From contig CAHIKZ030001783.1 of assembly GCA_903632075.3 (NCBI GenBank), positions 152,001 to 216,000 of the forward strand: a stretch of 64,000 nucleotides of DNA, given 5' to 3'. Below are positions 47,990 to 59,354 of the stretch, in pieces. Below the pieces are notes generated by a model. It ran no database searches. It was not told the origin of the DNA and worked only from the letters and a program-made list of their open reading frames with translations. The stretch is from Acanthosepion pharaonis (lineage: Eukaryota; Mollusca; Cephalopoda; Sepiida; Sepiidae). The first letter of the stretch is position 1. Each line of letters starts with the position of its first letter. The translations under genes were made by a program, and so were the position numbers.

Positions 47990-48365
47990 TGTACCTGGTG
48001 GGGCGAGAGTTTGCTTTAATTCATACTCAGGAGAATGAGAGAAATATAAACATTGATCAGGAAAATCTAATGTTTTTCTTTATATTTCGTTGTTGATTCA
48101 GTTATTAGAAAAAGGTGATGCCAATTAATCACTAATTGGCAAATATAAACAAGAGATGGATATTTTTCAGAGTAATATTAGTCATGTCTTTATATAAACA
48201 AAATAAATATCTACAATCTCCTTTTGTCTTTTGAACAGGAGTAGAGGTTTATCACTTGTTTCCTGTTTATGATTGGATATGCAGTTCCTTCTCTTAAAGT
48301 CTTTCACTCCCTTTGCATTTTAGTGGCATTATCACCTTGCTTGGGGTGAAATGATTAAAAAAAAA
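47990..48365 (+). mobile_element. LINE/SINE-like element with the family A tail (variant J)
   Basis: It contains TTCATACTCAGGAGAATGAG, TTAATCACTAATTGGCAAAT and TTTTGAACAGGAGTAGAGG. It ends CACCTTGCTTGGGGTGAAAT followed by an A-run. The front part matches 44720-44940 (reverse), and the tail matches 57020-57185 and the family A LINEs. It may be a SINE that borrowed a LINE tail. Confidence 0.5.
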
Positions 48366-48458
48366 GAATCTTACTCAGGATTTTAAAATGGTATATACTA
48401 AAAAAATGGGAAATTTTTAACTTAAAACAAAATGTTGAAACAATGGTTCTCAGACTAT

Positions 48459-48695
48459 CACCAAAGTTAACATTTAGCCTGGCCAGTATCAAGATGGGTG
48501 ACCACTTGAGAATATCAGGTGCTGTAAGCTTGGATGTGCAGGTGTAACAGATAACAGCTCAGAATTTGAAATCAGAGAGCAATGTTCCAATTCCAGGTGG
48601 GTTTGTTATAGTCACTTAGGTGTAAATATCCTTGGGAAAGGTATGAATTCACCTCTTCTCCCCCATCTACAGGTTAATTAGTAGGACCCATATCA
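48459..48695 (+). repeat. 5S rRNA-headed composite SINE, copy 2
   Basis: 48459-48530 matches the 3' half of 5S rRNA: AAGTTAACATTTAGCCTGG, CCAGTATCAAGATGGGTGACC, GAATATCAGGTGCTGTAAGCT. A tRNA-like segment (GCAGGTGTAACAGATAACAG, with GTTCCAATTCC as B box) and the family K body (CACTTAGGTGTAAATATCC, CACCTCTTCTCCCCC) follow. The layout is the same as at 47285-47565 but in opposite orientation. Confidence 0.75.
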
Positions 48696-49670
48696 CTAAA
48701 TCATTATGTCAAAAAACTCGAGTTGATATCATGTAAAAACACAGATCAACCAAAAATTTAATGTCAAACTTGTTGAGTTTAAAATCAGAAGCAGAAAAAA
48801 CATTTTGTTTTACTTTTAAAACATTTTTTTATATAAAGAGTTGTTAATTTCCAATATTGATATGGTCAGATTAATACATCAATAATTGATAGAGTATTAT
48901 TTTGCATGTAACAGGCATGATTACTATTCATTTTAAATTAGGAACAGTTTCATCAAAAAGTAGTAAAATTAGAATAATTAATACGAGACCATCAATTTTT
49001 CTCAATTTATACATTGTGCTTTATTTTCTTTTAGAATTCACTAAAAACTTTTACGTTTTGCTGCAATATTTATATATAAACCTACAGTTATTTGAAGATT
49101 TTATTTGAAAGTTTTTACCAATCATATTTTTAAATAGTTTTGTAATTTTTTAAGAAAAGAAGAATTTGCAGCAATTTTCAACTTGAAGTGAAAAGTTATT
49201 CTTATCCTGATCTAAAAACATATTCTAAATCGTGTTTGTTGCTTCAACATTGTATTTACCAATCCTGCTTGAGGATGAGAGATGTATACTTTGAATCATA
49301 TAATCATAGCACATTGAGCTGTTCTTGGCCTGCAATACAATAGTCCTAATAGATCATAAACTACTGGCATCATTTTCAAAACTTTTCATGATTATACACG
49401 TGTAGGCATTCTCTAGTAACCAAGAGAAAATATTTAAATAAACCAGAAACATGAGAATTAAAAAAAAAAGTTTCTTTTTTTGGTTTTTTCTTTGAGTGAT
49501 TGCTAAATTATTATAGCAAATAGCTTTCTTCTTTGTTGTGTGTGTGTGTGTGTTTTTAATTTTGTTATTAAAAATTATTGGTAAGAATTTTTGTTGATGT
49601 ACAAAATACATGTCCTGAGAGTATGTTATGTGAATAGAGATAAGTAATAATTATGTAGTATTTTGGCTTC

Positions 49671-49672
<2 letters not shown>

Positions 49673-49730
<58 letters not shown>
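49673..49730. repeat. (TA)n microsatellite
   Basis: Long TA dinucleotide run. Confidence 0.95.
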
Positions 49731-49733
<3 letters not shown>

Positions 49734-49806
49734 TTTTTTCTCTACAGGATCTATATTACATATTTATAAGTGTGTAAGCAAATATATGGATATAGATCCG
49801 ACAGTA

Positions 49807-49953
49807 TGAAGAAAAATATACTGAAAAACAAACAAAAATCCTAATATGCGATTATGCTGTTTTAAAGTTTAATGTCAACGTCGGACGTTTCAGTCTAATA
49901 GAACATCTTCAGGATTTTTGTTTGTTTTTTCAGTATGTTTTTCTTCATATTTA
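49807..49953 (-). ncRNA. Hairpin with hammerhead-like core (family E)
   Basis: Arms of about 38 bp (49807-49845 and 49911-49953) are near-perfect reverse complements, including AAAACAAACAAAAATCCT. Inside, on the minus strand, are CTGAAGA (49912-49906), a weak stem II, GAAAC (49891 downwards) and a stem III of ACGT-CCG-ACGT followed by T, an allowed residue at the cleavage position. The inner stem I next to the cut site is only two pairs, but the long outer arms could replace it. Confidence 0.45.
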
Positions 49954-49989
49954 TAAGTCTACCATTCATTCATGCTTTGAGTATTACTG

Positions 49990-50470
49990 ACACATATGGT
50001 CTGAAGAATCTGCTATGTTATTGATCCTGACCTGGCATCTCGGCTTCAGTCATTTTCCCAATGATATAATGTAACTAGCCTGTGCCTTTTCTATAAATAC
50101 TTTCCATGGTAATTGTTCTGATGAACTTTCCACTATGGTACCTAGACTTAATAAATTTAAACACAGTACTAGATTAGCGGCAAGTTCTCATCAGTTTACA
50201 GTTGAATTGGCTAGATGAAACAGTAAGTTCTGCACTAACAGTTTCTTCTCTCACACTTGTCTCTTTTAGAACTCTCATCTAGCTTCTTACATTCCAGTCA
50301 GGTTTGATCTCTAAAAATCTAAACGCAATGTCAATCGTTACTTCTGTCTTCTTGATTGCTCTTCTGTTGTTCTTGCTTCTTAATAATGTTTCTCTTTTTT
50401 TTTCTTATTCTTTCACACTCAATAACCCATTGTGACTCAGTGGCCTTACTGCCTTGCTTGGGATGAAAAT
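49990..50470 (+). mobile_element. LINE 3' end fragment (family A)
   Basis: It opens TATTGATCCTGACCTGGCAT and contains ACTAGATTAGCGGCAAGTTC, then CTAAACGCAATGTCAATCGT. It ends CTTACTGCCTTGCTTGGGAT. The normal A-tail is replaced by a long TA run at 50473-50540. Confidence 0.6.

Positions 50471-50472
<2 letters not shown>

Positions 50473-50540
<68 letters not shown>
50473..50540. repeat. (TA)n microsatellite at a LINE 3' end
   Basis: A pure TA run grown from the tail of the preceding LINE fragment. Confidence 0.95.
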
Positions 50541-50541
<1 letters not shown>

Positions 50542-51148
50542 AATTATTTTTTTCTTATCTTTAGTTCTTTTTGAAAACATTAATTTTTCTTTCTTTCTTA
50601 ATCTGCACAATTTTTCATCCTTTCCTTATCTTCTGACTTCTTCCTTTGTTCTTGACTAATATCAGCAAATAAAAGTTGATCTTTGAAAAAAATAGTGCAT
50701 GGAAAAATAATAAAGGAAAAGCTTTCAAATTTGCATATCAATTTTAGCTGATCTTCAGTGTCTTTTATGTACTCTGCAAATACTTGAAATAATTAGTTCA
50801 TACCATGTGCATTTTATTAAGTTTTGTTTTATTTATTTATAAGTTCTTTGCTATAAAATATGTTTAGTGCATTGGAATACATTTCATTGAGCATGGGTAG
50901 CAAGGTAATTCTGTTAATTTTTTTTTTTTTTTATTGTATTTTTCTTGTCTGTGATCAAGAGTTTTTTTTTTTTTTTTTGTCATATAGTATGGACATGTTT
51001 CAGGAAATAAAATCACATTGCATTGTATATGTGTGTGTGCCTGTGTTGAAAAATAAGTGTTTTTTTTAAGTAACAGGACAAATATAGACAGATACATTTA
51101 TGGTAGGTGGAGAAGACTTTCAGTTTTATGAAGATGTACTTTTATTTT

Positions 51149-51265
51149 GGCTGTTTGCCTGGCGCGGCTCTTGACCCGGCTGTTTGCCTGGCGCGGCTCT
51201 TGACACGGCTGTTTGTCTTGTGCGGCTCTTGACCCGACTGTTTACTTTGCATGACTGTTAGCCTG
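51149..51265 (+). repeat. 29-bp GC-rich tandem repeat, about 4 copies
   Basis: Units GGCTGTTTGCCTGGCGCGGC plus TCTTGACCC start at 51149, 51178, 51207 and 51236, with decay in the later ones. It is an isolated GC-rich spot in AT-rich DNA. Confidence 0.8.
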
Positions 51266-51943
51266 TCCTGTGCAATTCACCATTATTGTTAGCATTTCCT
51301 ATCATTTATTCTTTCCTTTCAAAATGTACCATTGATCCAAGATATATTTTCAAGATGCAACAAGACATTAAAATAGAATTATATTGTCATTAATTATATG
51401 CTTAAGAAGAGAGAGACAATGACCTGCTCTTATTAGTCTGTCTTGCAATCACTTTTTGAATACAAATGTGCTAAAATACACAGTGGAAAATACTGGCATG
51501 TCTCTGTGTGAGAGAGGTTCTATTCATCTGTGATGTCATATTTGACAGAATTTCCTCTTCGAACATTATAAGAAAATAGAATGTGTCATATTAGCTGCAC
51601 ATCTGTTTATCATACCCACTGATGCATAAGCCAACTGGCATGTCAGCTTATCTTGTCAATGAATTTAACTTCTACCTGTGAAAAAATCCAAAATGAAACA
51701 AATAAAGTCTTGCTTAATGCATTTTAAGTTGTGAATGAAAAATTTTTTGGGACTTTTTATGACCATTTTCTTTCGAATACATTTTGACAGTTCAACCACA
51801 ATCCATAAGGTTCACAATTCAATCTTTGCTTCTTAGTCTTATAAGGTTCATTAGCTAAAAACACTTAAAATAAAGCACTTTAGAATATCTGGTGAGTATA
51901 TTCAGTTATAATTGGCACGTCTTTTATCATAAGACACCCCCCC

Positions 51944-51979
<36 letters not shown>

Positions 51980-52227
51980 GTTGGCCAACCAAATATGTTA
52001 GCTCTATCTCTGATATTCTGATATTGAGCGCTTTCTAATAAGTACCGCGCATATAATATATAAATAATTATACATATATATATATATTTATTTATATCTA
52101 TATACACTTTTCACATATATATATATCTTGCACACTGACTGCTGGTGGTAATAAAACACTACTCAATGTATGATAAGAAAGCTAAAATTTATACATTTTG
52201 TTCCTCACCGGTAGTAGAATGTTCAGT

Positions 52228-52275
52228 TTCATGCACAATGCCGTCATCAGGTGCTGAGTGAAAATTCTATTGGAA
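52228..52275 (-). ncRNA. Hammerhead-like motif, second family G copy (degenerate)
   Basis: On the minus strand CTGATGA, then a stem II with GCA-TTG-TGC, then ATGAAAC, the same order as at 27335. After GAAAC the stem III/GTC part does not match and no clean cleavage triplet is present. Confidence 0.35.
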
Positions 52276-52390
52276 ATTGCTAAAACATGAAGAGTGAACT
52301 GAACAATTGCAAAAAAGTTCATCTGTGAAGCTCAAAAATCGAAGTGCTGAATATAATATCAATCAGCTAAGTGACAAATTTTGTATTAGT

Positions 52391-52393
<3 letters not shown>

Positions 52394-52434
<41 letters not shown>
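52394..52434. repeat. (TA)n(CA)n microsatellite
   Basis: TA run followed by CA run at the edge of the family F foldback. Confidence 0.9.
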
Positions 52435-52435
<1 letters not shown>

Positions 52436-52441
52436 GCAATT

Positions 52442-52680
52442 TATTTTAGGATATTACATCAAAAAAATGTAAAAACGCTACACAAATTCAATCATGTTTT
52501 GATGTGTATTAACACATCTCATCAGTTGTTAGTAAATAACCTTATTTACTAACACCTGATTTATTTGCTATAACCCTATTTACTAACACCTGATGAGATG
52601 TGTTAATACACACCGAAACATGATTGCATTTGTGTAACATTTTTACATGTTTTTTTTTTTGTAATTTCCTAAAATAAAGA
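52442..52680. repeat. Family F foldback with two inverted hammerhead-like units
   Basis: The left arm (52442-52537) and right arm (52581-52680) are reverse complements over about 95 bp, separated by about 45 bp holding duplicated TATTTACTAACACCTGAT. Right unit on +: CTGATGA (52590-52596), stem II GATGTGT/ACACACC with loop TAAT and one mismatch, GAAA (52615-52618). Left unit on -: CTGATGA (52525-52519), a perfect seven-base stem II, but AAAA for GAAA. Confidence 0.75.
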
Positions 52681-53099
52681 ATATTGCTCTATTTTTGTAT
52701 TGTGCCTTCTTTTAAATTGAATGTTATGAACATCAGAATTGGATTCTGTTTGTTCTTGTTTCAGATGGATATGTATATATTTTTAATTTAAAGAAAAAAG
52801 ACCACTTTATGGTTCCCTTGTTATAATTTATTTCACCAGAGAGTTTCTTTTTTCCCTGGATCATCAGACCTCACTTTTAAGGATGAAAAAATGAATTTAA
52901 ACTTACACTTTTGAAGGGCAGTATTAAGCTTATGTAAGGTTATATAGAGAGTGTTGAGAGTGAAAAAGAAATTTTTTTTTTCTTACTCATAGCATTACAA
53001 TAGATACATACCAAAACACCAGACTAAATATTGTTGCCATATCTGGTTGGCTGCTTCTGCTGTTTATCTAGAGATTTTTGATAAAAACTAAAGAAACTG

Positions 53100-53550
53100 C
53101 AATATTATTAGCCCTGACTTGGCATCTCTGCTTCAGTCACTTACCACTACCCTAATGTAACTTCCCTATGCCTCTTCTATTTTCATAGCAATTATTCTGA
53201 TGAGCTTTACTCTTTGGTACTTCAACTTTGTGAATTTAAGTATTAGATTGGCAATGAGGTTTCATTATTTCAATGTTGAAATTGATAGATGTAACCATAA
53301 GTCCTATTCTAATAGTTTCTTCTTTCACAGATCTCACCTTTGGAATACTCTTCTGGCTTCCTGTTAATTATGATCTTCAAAAATTTAGATGCAATATCAA
53401 TCATCATCATCTGTCTTTTTTAATCTGGTCCTTTTATTGTCCTTTCTCCTTAATAAGGTTTTCTCAGTTTCTTTCATTCTATGTAACTCTTTGCATTTCA
53501 CACAAAGCAAGACAGTAAGTAAGCCTTGCTTGGTGGGAAATGATTTTAAC
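53100..53550 (+). mobile_element. LINE 3' end fragment (family A)
   Basis: Contains TTAGCCCTGACTTGGCATCT, then coding remnants RSHLWNTLLASC-like and LPVNYDLQKFRCNINHHHLS. It ends GCTTGGTGGGAAATGATTTT. It is 5'-truncated with several stops. Confidence 0.6.
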
Positions 53551-53740
53551 AAAAGAAAAATAAAAAGAAATTGTATTTCAAAATACCACTGTGGTATGGA
53601 TTATCTCCCCTTAAACGTATTCTGTATTTAAATAAGTCCCGTATTCATTTTCTCACTACAACCACCAGACTAGTTTGCCTCATTTTAGTCTTTGCTCAGT
53701 AAATGTTTTTAATGGTGATCTAATTTATTTCATTTTGCAG

Positions 53741-53877
53741 ATAAATTTCAGCAGTTCTACTTAGAACTGTCACAGGAAACTTTCAGAAAGATATTATTTT
53801 TGATAATTCTCTATCATGAAAGAAATAACTACAAGAAAGTTTCTAATATTATAATTCTTTACCAAATATGGCACAAG
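53741..53877 (+). CDS. Candidate next coding exon of the CCDC142-like gene
   Basis: A T-rich tract ends in TTTTGCAG at 53740. Joining the single carried base of the upstream exon to the first two bases here gives an uninterrupted frame: ...HGIVK, then DKFQQFYLELSQETFRKI. The composition looks like protein, at least for the first 20-30 residues. The frame stays open to a TGA at 53938-53940. A donor could lie at 53878 (AAG|GTGACA) or 53885 (GTAACA), or this could be the last exon; the 3' end given is a guess. Phase agreement alone has a one-in-three chance, so this is an inference. Confidence 0.35.
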
Positions 53878-53939
53878 GTGACAAGTAACAAACTTGTAGT
53901 AATGGTCTGCAAGATTAGTTTAACAATTGTTCTATACTG

Positions 53940-54010
53940 AATCACCTTGAACATTTACTAAGCTTAGCCTGGCACAAGGCAACAAGTGTTGGGTACCTAT
54001 TAAATCTTAA
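53940..54010 (-). repeat. SINE family L fragment
   Basis: It shares TTTACTAAGC-TAGC-TGGCACAAG and GTTGGGTACC-like blocks with 29640-29772. Only the distal part is present. Confidence 0.4.
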
Positions 54011-54204
54011 ACTCACTGTATTAATAATTGTATGTAATATCTGTTCCTCCAGAGCACAACACCCCCTTACATTATACATTCCCATAAAAACATCTAAGCA
54101 TTTTTCAGCTAAATCAATCAAAATGTTTTCTAAAAGCAGAATTTTACAATCTCTAAAGTAAAAGTTTCACAAAAAAAAAATTGTTAGGAATTAAAAGAAT
54201 AATA

Positions 54205-54760
54205 AAATGGTAATGGTAATATTAGCTGTTTCCTTATAAGGAAACATTTGGCATTCATTGACTAAACTGTAGCTGGTTGAAATTTATAAAATTTTTCTCA
54301 AGTCCTGTAGCTGTTATTGTTCTTTCCAGTATTGATAGGAGTTTCCTTTCTAACCTTTTGTTTGAAGTAGTGTGGAATGTCAAGATGTTGATTATGTTAT
54401 TTTCTCTTAAAGTAACTTGTACCATCACAATCAAGAAACTATATCAAATAAAAGAAACATCTTGAGGACTTTCAACAACAGCAGCAACTAAAATTGTTTA
54501 ACTGTATTAAATAAAAGAATCAACATCTCAAGGGCTTCCAACAATGGCCACAATTAAAATAGTTGTTGCTGTTGTTGAAAGTCCCCAAGATGTTGTTTCT
54601 TTTAATTAATAGTTCTTTGTGATTCCATAGTAGCAGTCCACAAAATTTGAAGGACAGTCTTTGCCAAGACCCACAGACTTTACTCACTCAAAGCTATCTT
54701 TAACCATTGATCTTAGAAAGCAATTGTAAAACCTGACAGTTTAAATATTTCTGAAAAGGT
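54205..54760 (+). repeat. Interspersed repeat family B, copy 4
   Basis: It begins AATGGTAATGGTAATATTAGC with the perfect palindrome TTTCCTTATAAGGAAA at 54230-54245. Later it carries repeated, partly inverted segments about ACATCTTGAGGACTTTCAAC / GTTGAAAGTCCCCAAGATGT, so this copy is internally rearranged. Confidence 0.55.
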
Positions 54761-56019
54761 TTGATGCCATGCATGACATCCGCATGAAAGTCTTGATCTG
54801 ACAAGTCTATTTAAGAACAGCACTTGAGATTTCAGGTTAATATTTTGGTTTTGTAGCAAATCAGGTTGTTGGGTGAAAGCACACTTAATTACAACTTATT
54901 TAATGATGATTCATTATTTTGAGGGTGAGAAAAGAATTTAATAATTGTATATACATGCTTTAAGCATGAACATAATATGGAAGCCATTAGCAGAGATCAT
55001 AAAACTTTTGTAACTGAATTTTAGAAATGGATAATAACAAAAGGGCATAATACCTCAATCTCTTTATTTTACAAAACAATGTTTACTGTATTAGACACTT
55101 TTGATTATAGGTTTCTTAAGTTCTATCTGCTTTAAAAAAAAAACAACAGCCACTGTAATATTTTTTCTTGTTGAGACATTAAAAAATTAGGCAGCAAGCA
55201 CTGCAAAATAATTAATTTTTACAATAATCCTTTCATCCACTCTGATTCCTTTTCAATGGGCTGCACACTCTAAGAATTATTTTGGATGAGTTAAAATCAA
55301 AGGAAGAAAACACTTTTATTCTTATTTTGACCTATTCTATTTTGGGTAATGTAGAAGAGAAAATGGCTTACCTTCTGGAACAAAACGTGCTGCAAGATAC
55401 TTGGAAAAAACATGGCTAGTTTAAAAGCTACAATTTAAGAACAATCTGATATCATTAATCAGAGATTTTGTAAGATGAATTTGTGGCTTATCCAAATTTC
55501 TGCTTGGAAATTTGCAGCCACTTGATAAAATGAGCATGAGTGAGAGAACATCAGCAAAGGTTGATGAGTCTGGTGTTTGTGTTTTGTTTATGGAGTTTGA
55601 TTCAGTTGATTTATACAATCCTCTCAGATCTACATAAATAGAACTTTTTACAGTTGATGTTTTCACAATTGTATTTTAAAAAAAAATATGCTGCATTCCT
55701 AATTTCATATAGACTTGTATAAATATCTATTTGTCTTGACCTTTTATTTCTTTTGTTCAATTATATCACTTTAATTATCATCAGGTGATAAGTTGTGATG
55801 AGAATCAGCACTGATTGAAATGTACTTTTAATAATGAGCCATCAAGATGTGGATTTTATAAATACCAAACACTTTAAATACCTCAGTATATCAATAAATT
55901 ATAACAAATTTAGTATAGGAAATAATGAAATTGAACATAGAATAAGCTGCACAAGGGGTAGTTTCACACAATGCCACAAATTAATACAAAGCCAAAACAT
56001 TAATCTAAAATCTTGATTC

Positions 56020-56290
56020 ATATTCTTAAATAGTCTTGTCAGATCAAGATTTTCATGTGGATGTCATGCATAGCACCAAACCCGTTCAGAAATATCTAAA
56101 CCGTCAGCTGTATACAACTGTTTTCTAAGATTACTGATTAAAAATGGCTTTGAGCAAAGAAAATATGTAGGTCTTAGAGAGGACCATACTTTTTCAAACT
56201 GTATAGACTGGCACTAAAGAATTACCAACAAAGAACTGTACCAAATAAGAGAAACCACATCACTTTAGGACTTTCAACAACAGCATCAAC
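56020..56290 (-). repeat. Interspersed repeat family B, copy 5
   Basis: It contains CTTGTCAGATCAAGATTTTC, GACATGCATAGCACC-like, GAACTGTACCAAATAAGAG and GGACTTTCAACAACAGC. It matches the end of the copy at 54205 in reverse orientation. Confidence 0.5.
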
Positions 56291-56469
56291 AATTAAGGCA
56301 AACCGTTAATATAACTATTAAGTCTAAACTAGAAATTGGCAATAGTAACTGGCAAATCTCTGATCACTGAACAATTCTCAGCTATTTTCTAAAAGATTTA
56401 TTCTCATTTATCTTTTCAGTATTCAGTTATTTGCAGGCTTAGCAAACCTAACTGCTGTAAAAAGAAATG

Positions 56470-56900
56470 TTATGAAATTCACCATGTCAAAAAGAGTAAA
56501 ATTATAGATGCCAATAAACACTTCTTAATATCATGATTAGTCCCATGATTGAGTTTGGTCATAGGGTCATTGCAATAGCTAAGCACCTGACCAGCTCCTC
56601 CCATGTGTCTGGGCAGGTATTCATTCATGTGTAATGTCTTCGGTAAAGTAGACTTTGTGTAACACAACCTTACCCACAGCCAGTGTCCTCTGTTTTCAAG
56701 GCTTACCTTGGTTATGGACACATGGTTGTTGGTTTCATCAGGAGAACACCCCAACCTGGTCACTCTTCAGTTTAGGAAGCCATCCATTCAGCAATGTCAT
56801 GTCATCATTGCTCTGGATATACTTTAGTCTGTAACCAATTGAAACTCATTGTAGTTACTGTCTCTAGACTGAACTCTTCACTGGTGAGCACCTCAGAATC
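56470..56900. other. Higher-GC unidentified segment
   Basis: About 430 bp is markedly less AT-rich than its surroundings and contains a 94-codon minus-strand frame (56763-56479). No domain, motif or terminal repeat is recognised. It may be a piece of an LTR or another mobile element. Confidence 0.3.
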
Positions 56901-57019
56901 ACTACATACTGTTATCCACGTAGTTTAGTACTAGAGGTGATGAACTAAGGGATCTTAATAATATTAATCATTTTAAAATATTATTTAAAATTCATAGAAA
57001 TTTAATGTTTTTATGTTTC

Positions 57020-57185
57020 ACACTCCTTTTCTGTCTTTTGAACAGGAGTAGATTTTATCCCTTGTTTCCTGTTTAGGATTAGGTTCCTGGTTTAAAGTCT
57101 TTATTTATTTTTTTTTTTTTTTCACTCACATTAACCCCTTATGTCTTGATGGCATTATCACTTTGATTGGGGTGAAATGATTAAA
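57020..57185 (+). mobile_element. Family A/J tail fragment
   Basis: TTTTGAACAGGAGTAGATTT, CCCTTGTTTCCTGTTTAGGA, then TGATTGGGGTGAAATGATTA. It matches 48225-48365, with a poly-T insertion at 57108. Confidence 0.55.
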
Positions 57186-57479
57186 AGATGTGTTCAATGC
57201 CTTTCCTTCATCAAAGATTTTATTCAAGGAAATATAATTCATTTTGTAACATAACATATTCATAAAACTTAATTTTAACAAAATTTTTAAATTTTTTAAA
57301 TTTTTAACATAATTTTGAACTTTTTAAATTTTTAAAAAAATTTTAACAATTTTTAATTTTTGAAAATTTTATTTCATGGCTTTTCAAGCACTTTTTAACA
57401 TTTTAAAAAATCTCTAAGCATTTTATGCATTCATATTAAAGATCTTAATTTTTGTCCTAGATATCTTTTCTTTTTTTTT

Positions 57480-57975
57480 TAATCTTTTCAACTTAAGCTA
57501 GGCAATAAAACCACTAAGATGCAAAGTATTCCTGAGTAACACTATTAAGGCAAAAGAACAGTAAAAGAACACAAACTAAAAACACAGACAATAATGGTTA
57601 AGATTGAATTTAAATTTTTGAAGATCAAAGATGACTGGAAAGCAAGAATCTGGAAGAGTTCCACAAACAAGATGTGCAAGAAGAGAAACTGTTAGCATTG
57701 TACCTATGGTTACATTTAGCCATTTCAATTGTAAAATGATGAGACCTAGCTGCCAATCTAGTACTGCACTTAAATTAATAAAGTCTAGGTACCATAGGGA
57801 ATAGTTTATCAAAACAATTACTATGAAAGTATTTATAGAAAGGTACTGGAAAGATACATTGTGACAGTGGGAAAGTGACTGAAGCCAAAATACCAGGTCA
57901 GGACCAATAACATTGTAGATTCTTCTTTGGATTTTATCAAGAATCTCTAAATATATAGCTGAAGTACCAAACTAG
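57480..57975 (-). mobile_element. LINE 3' end fragment (family A)
   Basis: On the minus strand AVLDWQLGLIILQLK in one frame, plus LVCGTLPDSCFPV and FDLQKFKFNLNHY in the same stretch, mirror the copy at 42430. The + start is AATCTTTTCAACTTAAGCTA. Confidence 0.6.
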
Positions 57976-58719
57976 ATGTGGTAGTAATATGCAAAGCGTG
58001 AATAATCTTTAAAAAATGGCAGTTGTGGGCAGCATAAAAGTTACAAGCATATCACAATTGTTAATGGAAAAGAATGGCTTGATTAAGTATTGTTTAAATT
58101 TCCTGTTCAAGCAGAAGCATCAAAATGCTGTTACCTTCATAGTCAACCTTGACAGAAGTTAACAAGACTTAAAAAAGAAACAAAAACAAAAACCTTATGA
58201 CTGAACAAAATAACACCATTTTACTCTATCTTCTTTTGTTTCACACAATTTGCCGAAATAAGATGGCAGCATTTAAGCTGTGTTTGTTAAGCTGGAGATA
58301 TTAAAAAATTACCAGTTATTAGATTCTAGTGGCATTGTTATTGCAATATTTTGTCTCTTAACATAGGTTGAGTTATAATTAGGTTGCTACATTCTCTCTG
58401 GCTATTAATGTGAGCTACCTGTCTCAAAAGGACATTCTATTTCCAAATAAATGAATTTTCTCTGAAATATTATTTAACAAAAAAAAACATTTCAAGTTTA
58501 TCTTTTACATAAAAGATAAATATTTAATACCATATGAAAAATTAGAATCTTAAGAGAAGAAATGAAAATTGAACTTTTATTTTGATGAAAAAAAATTTTT
58601 TTCTCTGTTGGATAATTTAGTTGAGTGAGATAAAAATTAAAATATTAGAAAATGGATGAATTGCTCATGTTTTTTTTTTTTTTTTTTTTTTTAACTGCTG
58701 TATTTGAAAGAATGTAAAG

Positions 58720-58845
58720 AATATTTATTTACTAAGCTTTTAGCTTAGTATGACACAAGGTCACAAATGTTGGAGCATCCATTGAGAATTGAAATCCTTG
58801 ATAATAGCAAGATTGTCTTGCGCACTAATGAGGCACCCAAGAAGT
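58720..58845 (-). repeat. SINE family L, diverged copy
   Basis: TTTACTAAGCTTTTAGCTTA, ACACAAGGTCACAA and AGGCACCCAAGAAG on + match the layout of 29640-29772. The promoter boxes are degraded. Confidence 0.45.
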
Positions 58846-59354
58846 AATGAATAAAATTTGATCTAATTAATCAATGTTTCAACAACTCATCATTATGAAG
58901 TTATATTTCTTATATCGTGTTTGCATAAATGTATTCATCCAATCAACTTGTAGTAATGCAGATACATGTAAATTGATATTGTTGAATAATCGTGCATTTT
59001 TAAATGGAATTGATGAAATTCAAATAACAATAATAAAAATAAGAACAGAGTAAAAGAATAGAAGAAATGAGAAATGGAATACAAAGTCGTTATAAGAGAA
59101 TAGCAAAAATTTAAAGCAATTATAATATATATATATATTCAATATAAAGAAACAATGTCCATAGGTAAAGGGATACAGTCAAGTGGTTATAGCCTTCTGA
59201 GTATGTGGGAATAAGACAGACTTCTCCATTTTTTTTATTGTTTTAAAAGAAATCCCATCTGTAATACTTGTCTATAAATTTGAGGCGTTGCGGTTTTTAG
59301 CAGTCAACAAAAGAAATTCTTTTTATTAACCGGTATTCACTGTATATGTACAGG

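Noticed and set aside
50432..50659. Tyr/Ile repeat protein frames in TA microsatellites (also 15170, 20717, 61610, 61691, 61710)
   Set aside because: Artefacts of TA dinucleotide repeats read as alternating Tyr and Ile codons.
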